From: Silvimonas sp. JCM 19000
Lineage (GTDB): Bacteria; Pseudomonadota; Gammaproteobacteria; Burkholderiales; Chitinibacteraceae
Length of the DNA: 7,455 nucleotides
Assembly: GCA_001313065.1 (NCBI GenBank)
Contig: BBFD01000204.1
Location: 1-7,455, forward strand
Direction: 5' to 3'
The number at the start of each line of letters is the position of its first letter. Position 1 is the first letter of the stretch. The position numbers were made by a program, and so were the translations under genes. Below the pieces are notes generated by a model. It was not told the origin of the DNA. It saw nothing but the letters and a program-made list of their open reading frames with translations, and ran no database searches. Positions 1-6,440 of this stretch are shown in pieces.

Positions 1-759
1 TCAGTGTGGTGTGCAAGGTGTCGCTGTCGGCCGATGTCTGCGTGCGCCAGAGCGAGACGCTGTTCGTGCGCTGGGGTGCCTTCTCTTTGTTTGCCGCCAA
101 GTTTGTACCTGGCCTCGGCGCGGTGGCGCCACCGCTGGCGGGGGCTTTGGGCTGGCGCTGGGGCACGTTTGCCCGCTGGAACCTGGCGGCGTCGCTGGTA
201 TGGTCGGCGGCTTATCTGGTGCTGGGCATGATGTTCCAGAAGCAGGTCACGCACGTTATCGATGTGATGATCGATCTGGCCATTACGCCGTGTGGCTGGT
301 GGGGGCTTTCCTGGTGGCTTATGTGGCGCAGCGGTTTTATCGCCGCCATCAAGCCGCCGTGGCCGCGCGCATGCGCCGTATTACGGTGGATGAACTCAAA
401 GCCGCCTTATCGAGTGCCCGCCCCCCCTTGCTGATTGATGTCCGTTCGCCGGAAGGCGCATGCTGGATCCGCGGCAGATTCCGGGCGCGGTCAATATCAG
501 TCTGAAGCAGATCAAGGAATACGCAACGCGGCTGGAGCAGGACCAGACGGTGGTGCTGTATTGCGCTTGCCCCAACGATGCGTCGGCGGTGGCGGCGGCT
601 GCGGTGTTGCATGGCCATGGCCATCATGGCGCCGTGCCTTTGCTGGGCGGGCTGGAGGCGTGGTACGAGGCCGAGATGACCGTGGAAGCGTTGCTGGAAG
701 ACGCCGATGAGCGCCTGGCTAACCACACCCCGCCGACCATCATTCCACAAGCGCAATAA
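1..759 (+). CDS. DedA-family membrane protein fused to a C-terminal rhodanese domain (5' partial, two frame breaks)
   Basis: The left end runs off the window. Read across two repaired breaks, the product has the end of a DedA (SNARE-associated/VTT) domain and then a rhodanese domain. DedA signs are FAAKFVPG near bases 90-115, followed by hydrophobic segments near 84-155, 180-236 and 284-340. After a basic linker (RFYRRHQ) comes the rhodanese: LLIDVRSPEG (about 428-457), the loop YCACPNDASA with the likely catalytic Cys at 562-564, and LLGGLEAW. The stop is TAA at 757-759. Frame 3 passes to frame 2 near 283 (one T lost, restoring ATT TAC) and frame 2 passes to frame 1 near 457 (one C lost, restoring EGRMLDPRQ). 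DedA proteins are polytopic inner-membrane proteins linked to lipid transport and membrane potential. Rhodaneses carry sulfane sulfur on Cys. What the fusion does is not established. The family call is firm; the breaks look like sequence errors. Confidence 0.85.
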
Positions 760-777
760 TCGCGGCTCCATCTGAAT

Positions 778-802
778 GCAGGCTTTCACCTGCTGACATT
801 TT
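778..802 (+). terminator. Weak hairpin with short T tract after the DedA-rhodanese gene
   Basis: GCAGG at 778-782 pairs with CCTGC at 789-793 around a six-base loop. A TTTT stretch follows at 799-802, five bases after the stem. The stem is only 5 bp and the T tract is short, so termination here is a guess from position, 19 bases after the stop codon. Confidence 0.3.
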
Positions 803-810
803 GTGCGACG

Positions 811-844
811 CTCAGGGCTTGATGCACTGCAACAAGACCCTGAG
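811..844 (+). promoter_or_regulatory. Stable hairpin overlapping the nudK ribosome binding site
   Basis: CTCAGGG (811-817) pairs with CCCTGAG (838-844), CTTG (818-821) with CAAG (833-836), and TGC (823-825) with GCA (829-831) around the loop ACT. That is 14 paired bases with one A bulge (837) and one A-A mismatch (822/832). The 3' arm contains the first part of the GAGAG (842-846) that serves as Shine-Dalgarno for ATG 854. The structure is seen directly. A role in controlling nudK translation, or in stopping upstream transcription without a T tract, is inference. Confidence 0.45.
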
Positions 845-853
845 AGCGCCGCC

Positions 854-1442
854 ATGCATGGCCATTCCGAACGCATACGTATCGTCAACGTCGAGACCCT
901 GTCGGACGACTGGTACGTCCTGAAAAAAACCACCTTCGACTTTTTTTTGCGCGCCAATGGCACATGGCAGCGTCAGAGCCGCGAAACCTATGATCGCGGC
1001 CACGGCTCCACCGTGCTGCTGTACAACCTGGCGCAGCGCACGGTGGTGCTGATCCGCCAGTTTCGCTTGCCGACTTATGTTGACGGCTACCCCGGCTGGC
1101 TGATCGAAACCCCGGCCGGTCTGCTGGAACAAGCCAGCCCGGAGGAGCGCATCCGGCTCGAGGTGGAAGAAGAAACCGGCTACCGCCTGCACGCCGTGCA
1201 GAAAATCTTTGAAGCCTATATGAGCCCGGGCTCGGTCACGGAGAAGCTGTATTTTTTTTGTGGCCGAATATGAATCCCGGCACAAAGTCAGTAGCGGTGG
1301 CGGCCTGGAAGGAGAGGGCGAAGACATCGAAGTGCTGGAACTGCGCTTTGATGATGCGCTGGCCATGATTGCCGACGGTCGGATCGTCGATGGCAAGACC
1401 ATCATCCTGCTGCAGTACGCAGCCCTGCACCTGTTTAGATAA
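854..1442 (+). CDS. nudK: NudK-like Nudix hydrolase (GDP-mannose pyrophosphatase family), one frame break
   Basis: After repair the product is about 195 residues; E. coli NudK is 191. It aligns from memory along its whole length: [28 protein letters not shown], the Nudix box GLLEQ...LEVEEETGY (about residues 89-110), [20 protein letters not shown], and the ending [15 protein letters not shown]...GKTIILLQY. The Glu residues of the box bind the divalent metal. Family members cleave GDP-mannose and other nucleoside diphosphate sugars to a nucleoside monophosphate and a sugar phosphate in the cytoplasm; the substrate here is inferred. The break is in the T8 run at 1252-1259, where seven T restore YFFVAEY. 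Start ATG 854 is chosen for its match to NudK and for GAGAG at 842-846; a GTG at 803 is in frame but lies before the hairpin. FDFFLRANG appears one residue longer than my recollection of relatives, at another T8 run (941-948). Confidence 0.88.
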
Positions 1443-1479
1443 GCGCGCTTGCGCTTGCCAAGTCAGGCAATCCCCTGAC
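1441..1479 (+). other. Two small hairpins just after nudK
   Basis: AAGCGC (1441-1446) pairs with GCGCTT (1451-1456) around GCTT, and GTCAGG (1462-1467) pairs with CCTGAC (1474-1479) around six bases. Neither is followed by a T tract. They may weakly terminate nudK transcription or protect its 3' end, but the sequence does not decide this. Confidence 0.3.
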
Positions 1480-1515
1480 GGCGTCAATTGATCTGAAGCA
1501 AGCAGATATGCTCAA

Positions 1516-1546
1516 TTGTGAGTATTTTGATAGCACGCGCTACAAT
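1516..1546 (+). promoter_or_regulatory. Candidate sigma-70 promoter for the chemoreceptor gene
   Basis: A good -10 box, TACAAT, lies at 1541-1546. The best -35 is TTGTGA at 1516-1521, with 19 bases between, which is longer than the usual 17. The -10 ends 55 bases before the chosen ATG at 1602. The -35 overlaps the second of two TCAATTG repeats (1484-1490 and 1512-1518). No flagellar sigma-28 type promoter was recognised. Confidence 0.5.
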
Positions 1547-1586
1547 CGCGCGCCTTATCAAAAAACAACGCTCTGCGCGGCTCACC

Positions 1587-1592
1587 GGGAAG
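1587..1592 (+). promoter_or_regulatory. Ribosome binding site deciding the chemoreceptor start
   Basis: GGGAAG stands nine bases before ATG 1602. That ATG opens [10 protein letters not shown] and meets the transmembrane segment only if the A run at 1630-1636 is repaired. The longer open frame from ATG 1508 would place the promoter inside the coding region and lacks such a site. Confidence 0.6.
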
Positions 1593-1601
1593 CAAAACAA
1601 C

Positions 1602-3498
1602 ATGGCCTTCGGCTTGCAAACTCTGCAACAAAAAAAGTGGTCGCCGCGGTCGCGGCGTTTGTTATCTTGACGGGCGTGGTTATCGCCGGCGCGGGTTACG
1701 CGCTGTCGGCCGCCCAGCAACAATCTGAATCGCGCCAGCAAATCAACGCCGTCGGCAGCGTGCTGGGCGTGCATATCGGCAACTGGATCAGCGCCAAAGC
1801 GCAGGTGCTCAACGCGTTCAAGCCGGTGCCACACGATGCCAATCTGATCCCCGCCATGGCGTTTACCCGTGATGCCGGTGGCTTTGCCAACGTCTTTCTG
1901 GCCTACCCCGACGCACCCAGCAAAACGCCAATGGCGTGGTGCTGCCGCCGGATAATAACGATCCACGCAAATGGCACTGGTGGGGTCGCGCGCAAGAAGA
2001 AAAGACCAATACCTTTGTTGAAATGCCCTCAGTCGCCGCTGCCACCGGCGCGGCGGTGTCCAGCTTTGCGCATGCGGTGGTCGATAACGGCCAGGTGGTC
2101 GGCGTGGTGGGCGCGGATGTGGAAATTTCCAGCATCATGCAGGAGCTCAAGCGCACTGTGCTGCCGGGCGACGGCTTTGCCTTTATCGTCAATAAAGACG
2201 GCAAGATCTTTGCCCATGGCGATCCGCAACAGCTGAACAAAGACGCCACCGTGCTGGGCGATGGCCTGACTGCCGATACCATCAACAAAGCGCAAAGCAG
2301 CCATGACTTTGCCAATGTTGAAATGAACGGCCGCAACAAGCTGGTGGCGGCGTTTCCGGTGGTGGGCACCGAGTTCACCCTGGTGGCGGTCAGCGACGAG
2401 GCCACCTTGCTGGCCCCGCTGCGCCAGCAACTGATCAAGACCGCCATCGTGCTGGTGGTGATTCTGCTTATCGTGATTGCGCTGAGTTCGCTGTCGATGC
2501 GGGCGCAACTGCGCGGTTTGCTGCGTGTGCGTGATGCCATGCGCGAGATTTCGCGCGGCGAGGCCGATCTGACCCGCCGTATCAGCATCCAGAGCAAGGA
2601 TGAAGTCGGCCAGACCGCCGAGGCCTTTAATCACTTTGTGGACCAACTGAACCGCACCTTTATCAGCGTGCGCGACAAGAGTCTGCAACTGGCGGGCGGG
2701 GTCGAGGATGTGCGCAATAGCGTGCAACAAGTGGCGCGCGATACCAACGGCATTGCCGATGTGGCCAGCGCCAATGCGGCGGCGATCGAAGAAGTGTCGG
2801 TCAGCGTGAGCGAGATTGCCTCATCGGCGCAAGAGACCGATGAAGTGGCCAACCGCACCGGTCAACAAAGCCGCGACAGCGCCAAAGATCTGAACCGCAT
2901 CACCGATGAGATGGACGCCACTAGCGAAGCGGTGCGCTCCGTCGCCGCCATGCTGGATACGCTGGCGCAGCGCTCGCAACAAATCCGTTCGATTACCGGC
3001 GTGATCAGCGAAATTGCCAGCCAGACCAATCTGTTGGCGCTTAACGCAGCCATCGAGGCGGCGCGGGCCGGCGAGCAAGGGCGTGGCTTTGCCGTAGTGG
3101 CCGATGAAGTACGCAAACTGGCAGAGCGCACCGGCGGTGCCACGGTGGAAATCACCAGCATGCTGGAAGCCATCGGCCAGGAAACCGGCAATGCCGCTGG
3201 ACGTATGCAAGGCACGCTGGATACGGTGACCGCCAGCTCCAGCTTGACCCGCAATGCGGGCGAGCGTTTGTTGAGCATGGCCGACAGCATGCAGAACGTG
3301 GTCGACAAGATCGGCGGCATTGCCCTCGCCACGCAAGAACAGCGCAACGCGGCGACCTCCATGGGCCAGACCACCGAGAGCATCAATAACCGCATTGCAC
3401 AGGCTGACGCTGACCTGCAGCAAGCCACGCAACGCCTGCAGACCCTGGCGCAACTGGCTCAGGCCATCAACGCGGATTTCGGGCGCTTCAAGCTGTAA
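1602..3498 (+). CDS. Methyl-accepting chemotaxis protein with dCache-like periplasmic sensor, two frame breaks
   Basis: After repair this is a receptor of about 632 residues. Order: short cytoplasmic N-terminus; TM1 (about 13-35, [18 protein letters not shown]); periplasmic region (about 36-278) resembling a double Cache domain, with RKWHWWGRA and [12 protein letters not shown]2 (about 279-303); HAMP (about 307-363); and a long coiled-coil signalling domain with the conserved hairpin tip [20 protein letters not shown] then [17 protein letters not shown] (about 470-510), which contacts CheA and CheW. It ends RFKL, without an NWETF-type CheR tether. Such proteins sense a ligand outside the inner membrane and control CheA kinase. 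Breaks: the A7 run at 1630-1636 (one A lost, or two gained) and the A4 run at 1922-1925 (one A lost, restoring [11 protein letters not shown]). The ligand is unknown; no chemotaxis genes flank it. Confidence 0.92.
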
Positions 3499-3509
3499 GC
3501 GATATCCAC

Positions 3510-3601
3510 ATAGGGTGGGTCATGACCCACCACGCAAAGCCATAGCCATACACCGCGGCGGTTGCGCACGGCTTTGTAGGGTGGGTCACGACCCACCCTA
3601 T
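3510..3601. repeat. REPIN-like element: two palindromes in inverted orientation
   Basis: Two near-identical palindromes face each other. The left holds GGTGGGTCATGACCCACC (3514-3531), a perfect 18-base palindrome. The right holds TAGGGTGGGTC (3577-3587) and its exact complement (3590-3600) around AC. The flanks also match in inverted order: CAAAGCC at 3535-3541 and GGCTTTG at 3570-3576. So 3510-3541 and 3570-3601 form a roughly 32-base inverted repeat with about four differences and a 28-base spacer. GTAG precedes the right palindrome, like the head tetranucleotide of REP sequences mobilised by RAYT transposases. The element sits between convergent genes, where it could also end transcription from both sides. 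The repeat is certain within the window; its REP nature is inferred. Confidence 0.7.
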
Positions 3602-3606
3602 GATTG

Positions 3607-4438
3607 TTACAGCGGGACGCGCATAAAGATCTGGGTCAGGCCGGACAGCGGCCATTGCAGGCTTTTCTGCCAGCGCGGGCTTAGCTGCAAGGGCTTGAGC
3701 AACATCTTCACCGTCATCTCGATGGGCAGATTACGGCGAATCAGCGAAGTAACGCGCTTGTTGATATCGGCTTGTTCTGCCGCCGAGCCTTGCGGCTGGT
3801 GGTAGGCAAAGACATGGCGCAGCGCAATCTCGGCGTCGCTGTTGCGCAATTCAAGCAAGCGGCGGGCGAGCGTGCCGAAAGTGGCAAAGCGGCTGAGCTT
3901 TTGTTCTTGCCGGTAGCGCAAAAAAAGAAGTGATAGAAATTCTTGTAATGGCTGACCTCATCGCGGCGGATATGGTCGCAATCTCACGCAATACCGGTTC
4001 GTCGGTGCAGGCATTGATGGCGCGATACAGGCTGGAGGTGCCGGTTTCCACCACGCAGCGTGCCGCTAGCTCTTGCGCCAGGGTTGGCTCCAGTTCTTCC
4101 GCCGTGCACAGCTTGCCGTATTCCTGCAAAAAGCTCTCGAACGCGTCTTCCCACGCAAAGTCTGGCCACACGTATTGCACATACATGCGCAAGGCGCGCC
4201 CATGCTGCAGTTCTTCGTGTTCCCAATGCTGGGCCAGCCAGGCCGAGACTTCGGGGTCGCTGGCAAAATAATCGACCAGGTTGCTGGTATACAAATCGGC
4301 CCCGCTTTCGATAAACGAGGAAGCGGTGAGCAAATAAAACAGGGTCTGGTTATCGCGGATGCGGTCCAGCTGGATGCGGCTGAGATCAATCTTTTCGATC
4401 TGCCACGGCAACGTACTGGGGTCGGCGGGGGGCGTCAT
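3607..4438 (-). CDS. Ferritin-like di-iron domain protein, two frame breaks
   Basis: After repair the product is 276-277 residues. Four helices carry a spaced di-iron ligand set: Glu44 (FIESGADLY), Glu76-x-x-His79 (HWEHEELQHGR), Glu131 (VVETGTSSLY) and Glu161-x-x-His164 (ADEVSHYKNFY). This pattern is shared by ferritin-like oxidases and desaturase-like proteins. I recognise the family as one annotated only as ferritin-like in betaproteobacteria; its reaction is not known to me. No signal peptide is seen. The C-terminal third (RYRQEQKLSRFATFGTLARR onward) is basic, including a lysine-containing MLLKPLQLSPRW segment. The start is ATG 4438, with AGGAG six bases upstream. Breaks: one base missing near 3962-3968, so SADEVSHY is restored, and the A7 run at 3920-3926 (five or eight expected, HFFL or HFFFL). 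The stop is TAA at 3609-3607. No partner gene is next to it. Confidence 0.8.
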
Positions 4439-4449
4439 AAGCTTCTCCT
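4439..4449 (-). promoter_or_regulatory. Strong ribosome binding site of the ferritin-like gene
   Basis: On the minus strand AGGAG (4449-4445) is followed by six bases and then ATG at 4438. This fixes the start in preference to ATG 4456, which lies upstream of the site. Confidence 0.75.
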
Positions 4450-4610
4450 GGAGCAATACGAGTGAGGTGCGTCGGGCAAAAGCCCACGGCTATTTAACGC
4501 CCATCACCACAAATAGACGACCCCAACATTATGGAAAAATTTCACAAAGCTTTAAGAGTGAGAAATCACCTTAAATAATGCAGGAGAAATCCTTCATGCT
4601 GCGCCGCAAC

Positions 4611-4633
4611 GTGCGTCCACCTTGCTGGCGCAC
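4611..4633. terminator. Hairpin downstream of metR
   Basis: GTGCG (4611-4615) pairs with CGCAC (4629-4633), and CCA (4617-4619) with TGG (4626-4628), with one bulged T and a six-base loop. It lies about 30 bases past the metR stop on the minus strand. No T tract follows in that direction, so termination is only suggested. The rest of the 223-base gap to the ferritin-like gene is more AT-rich and likely holds that gene's promoter; CATAAT on the minus strand around 4528-4533 is the best -10 candidate, without a good -35. Confidence 0.3.
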
Positions 4634-4661
4634 TCGTCATGCTCACAAGCCCATATCGCGC

Positions 4662-5587
4662 TCAATCCAGCAAAGAGATGCCGGGCAGGGCGGTCAGACT
4701 GACGTCGCGCACGATGCTCACAAATTCTCGCAAATAAGCCAGTTCAGCGCGCTCTGCCGGAATGGCGGCATACAGCTCGGTCGTCAGACCGGCGGCGGTG
4801 ACCGGGCGGGCGGCGATATAGCCGCGGTCGAGGTAGTTCTGCACGCTCCAGCGCGGCAGCGCAGCAATGCCGCGTTTGCTGGCCACCAGTTGCAGCATGG
4901 CCACGGTCAGCTCGGTGGTGCGGCGCGGTGGATTAACGCCTGCCGGGCGCAAAACCTTGCGGATCAGATCCAGCATGTCGTCGGGCACGGGATAGGTAAT
5001 CAGGGTTTCGCTGGCGAAATCGCTGGCATCCAGATACGGCTTGGCGGCCAGCGCATGATCACGCGCCACCAGCGCCACCATCTCGCTGACAAACAAGGGC
5101 TGGTGGCTCACCCGCGCATCGATCTCCAGCTCGGACACCACCGCCAGATCCGCGCGCCCTTCCAGCATCAGCCCGACCGGATCGGCATGAAAGCCCGACA
5201 CGATATCCAGTTCCACCTCGGGCCAACGCTCGCGGAAGGTGTCCATGGCCGGCATCAGCCAGTCAAAACAGGTGTGGCATTCCACGGCGATGCGCAACTG
5301 GCCCGCCTCACCTTCGCGCAGCCGCGCCACATCGCGTTCCGCCGACGCCACCTGCGGCAAGACTGAGGTGGCCAGTGCCACCAGTTTTTTTCCCCCGCCG
5401 GCGTGAAGGCCAGCGTACTGCCTTTGCGCGTGAGCAGCGGCACGCCGTAGTGCTCTTCCAGCAAGCGCAGCTGATGCGACAACGCCGATTGGGTGAGATG
5501 CAAACGCTCGGCTGCGCGCGTAACGCTACCCGTGTCGTGGATGGCGGCGAGGGTTTTGAGGTGGCGCAGTTCGAGTAGCGATTGCAT
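4662..5587 (-). CDS. metR: MetR-type LysR transcriptional regulator, one frame break
   Basis: After repair the product is about 307 residues; E. coli MetR is 317. The N-terminal winged helix-turn-helix reads LELRHLKTLAAIHDTGSVTR then LHLTQSALSHQLRLLEEHYG, closely like MetR. The effector domain keeps LRIAVECHTCFDW (MetR: LRIAIECHSCIQW), ASETLITYPV, LRPAGVNP and RGIAALPRW. MetR activates methionine synthesis genes such as metE and uses homocysteine as co-inducer; that role is known from enteric bacteria and inferred here, as no met gene lies alongside. The break is the T7 run at 5385-5391: five T restore TPAGEKLVALA, matching TPQGEILLQLA of MetR. The start is ATG 5587, chosen by alignment; no good Shine-Dalgarno is visible before it. 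The stop is TGA at 4664-4662. Confidence 0.85.
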
Positions 5588-5603
5588 GATGGCGGCTCAT
5601 GAC

Positions 5604-5622
5604 TTCAAGAAAATTAAATGAA
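5604..5622. promoter_or_regulatory. Possible LysR-type operator (TTCA-N11-TGAA)
   Basis: TTCA (5604-5607) and TGAA (5619-5622) form an inverted repeat around 11 AT-rich bases, 17 bases upstream of the metR start. LysR-type regulators often bind T-N11-A dyads and control their own gene. It does not match the TGAA-N5-TTCA form known for MetR, so this is a weak call. Confidence 0.25.
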
Positions 5623-5736
5623 CAGCGATCATACCGAGGCGCGGGCCGTGCAACAAGCCAGATTCATGGCTGGGTAGCTACACCATGACGTTGGCTCATG
5701 TTCCTCTTTGGCGTACTGCCCGGGATGCGCTGGTAG

Positions 5737-5809
5737 CTGATGGCCGCGCCTGCGGCCACTAGACCATCCCGCCTGCGGCTGCCAGCAGGGCGGCGCGGCT
5801 AGACATCAG
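5737..5809. other. Block of nested hairpins
   Basis: TGGCCGC (5741-5747) pairs with GCGGCCA (5752-5758) around GCCT. CCGCCTGC (5769-5776) pairs with GCA and GGCGG (5785-5793) with one bulged G. CTGATG (5737-5742) can pair with CATCAG (5804-5809), enclosing both. GCCTGCGGC occurs twice (5748-5756 and 5771-5779). It may be a degraded repeat, a structured leader or chance pairing in GC-rich DNA. Confidence 0.3.
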
Positions 5810-5858
5810 TTTGTGGGCGCGGCCACCGGGCTGCTGTCGCCACTTTCCGCTCCATGCC

Positions 5859-5864
5859 TATAAT
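5859..5864 (+). promoter_or_regulatory. Perfect -10 box (TATAAT) for the GAF gene
   Basis: TATAAT at 5859-5864 lies 36 bases before ATG 5901. The matching -35 positions hold a poor hexamer (TGTCGC at 5835-5840, 18 bases apart), so this may be a weak or activator-dependent promoter. Confidence 0.45.
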
Positions 5865-5900
5865 CACCGCACAATACCAACATGATTGTGCAGGGCACCC

Positions 5901-6399
5901 ATGCAACCCCCCAAGATTCCGGACAACGAAGCCGAGCGTATTGGCGCTCTGCGCGATTTGCTCATCCTCGATACGCAACCTGAAGAACGCTTCGATAACC
6001 TGACCCGTGCCGCCACCGGCTTTTTTTAATGTGCCGATCGCGGTAGTGAGTCTGGTGGACTCCAACCGGCAATGGTTCAAATCAGTGCAGGGACTGGCTG
6101 CGACCGAGACCTCGCGCGACGTATCTTTCTGCGGCCACGCCATTCTTGATCCGCAACACGTGATGGTGGTGGAAGATGCAACGCTGGATGCGCGCTTTGC
6201 CGATAATCCGCTGGTTGCCGGTGAGCCCGACATCCGCTTCTACGCGGGTGCGCCGCTGGTGCTGCACAACGGCGCCACGGTGGGCACGCTGTGTTTGATC
6301 GACCGCAAACCGCGCCAGTTTGGCGAACCAGAACTGCAGATGCTGTCCGATATGGCCAAGGTGGTGGTGTCCGAGCTCGAGGCCAAGCCCAAGGCGTAG
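5901..6399 (+). CDS. Stand-alone GAF domain protein, one frame break
   Basis: After repair the product is 165 residues and consists almost wholly of one GAF domain. The N-terminus (EAERIGALRDLLILDTQPEE, then RFDNLTRAA) is the common lead-in of GAF modules attached to diguanylate cyclases and histidine kinases. It is followed by VPIAVVSLVDSNRQWFKS, RDVSFCGHAIL, DIRFYAGAPLV, GTLCLIDRKPR and a final helix. No catalytic or output domain follows, so it may act as a separate sensor or ligand-binding partner; the ligand cannot be told. The T7 run at 6021-6027 breaks the frame and gives TAA at 6027-6029 after about 42 residues; six T restore TGFFNVPIAV. The start ATG 5901 has AGGG at 5892-5895. It is convergent with ubiH and divergent from metR. 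Confidence 0.85.
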
Positions 6400-6402
6400 A
6401 GG

Positions 6403-6423
6403 GCGTTGCCCGGCGGGCAACGC
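6403..6423. terminator. Bidirectional hairpin between the GAF gene and ubiH
   Basis: GCGTTGCCC (6403-6411) and GGGCAACGC (6415-6423) form a perfect 9 bp stem with loop GGC, starting four bases after the GAF stop codon and lying 17 bases past the ubiH stop. No T tract adjoins on either strand, but the place between two converging genes favours a shared terminator. Confidence 0.55.
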
Positions 6424-6440
6424 ACAGTACGCCCTATGCC

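Larger units (their letters stand above)
5588..5900. other. Intergenic region between divergent metR and GAF genes
   Basis: These 313 bases hold no convincing gene. The metR side is AT-rich near 5604-5622, the middle is GC-rich with hairpin-forming sequence (5737-5809), and the right side carries a TATAAT before the GAF gene. Any promoter for metR must lie here, but I could not find a good -35/-10 pair on the minus strand. Confidence 0.6.

Noticed and set aside
349..963. Minus-strand open frame of 204 codons
   Set aside because: It lies opposite the rhodanese domain, the intergenic hairpin and the start of nudK, and its composition is that of reverse reading.
1508..2236. Longer open frame for the chemoreceptor from ATG 1508
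   Set aside because: Its first 40 residues cover the promoter region and resemble no receptor start. ATG 1602 with GGGAAG and a one-base repair gives a normal N-terminus.
2821..3453. Long minus-strand open frames across the chemoreceptor signalling domain
   Set aside because: The plus strand encodes the highly conserved MCP hairpin; the reverse frames are shadows.
3510..3601. CRISPR repeats
   Set aside because: There are only two copies, inverted rather than direct, with no regular spacers.
4531..4578. A 15-codon plus-strand open frame (MEKFHKALRVRNHLK)
   Set aside because: It has no ribosome binding site and no sign of regulatory codons such as repeated Met or Trp; it is likely chance in an AT-rich gap.
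4578..5366. Long plus-strand open frame of 262 codons, with AGGAG (4582-4586) nine bases before an ATG at 4596
   Set aside because: It runs antisense through metR, whose protein is clearly recognisable. The product has no family likeness and is His/Gln/Arg-rich in the manner of reverse reading of GC-rich genes. The ribosome binding site is probably chance.
1..6399. True pseudogenes or phase-variable genes
   Set aside because: Decay or phase switching of six unrelated housekeeping and signalling genes at once, each needing only one or two small repairs, is much less likely than sequence error; no gene here is a typical phase-variable surface factor.
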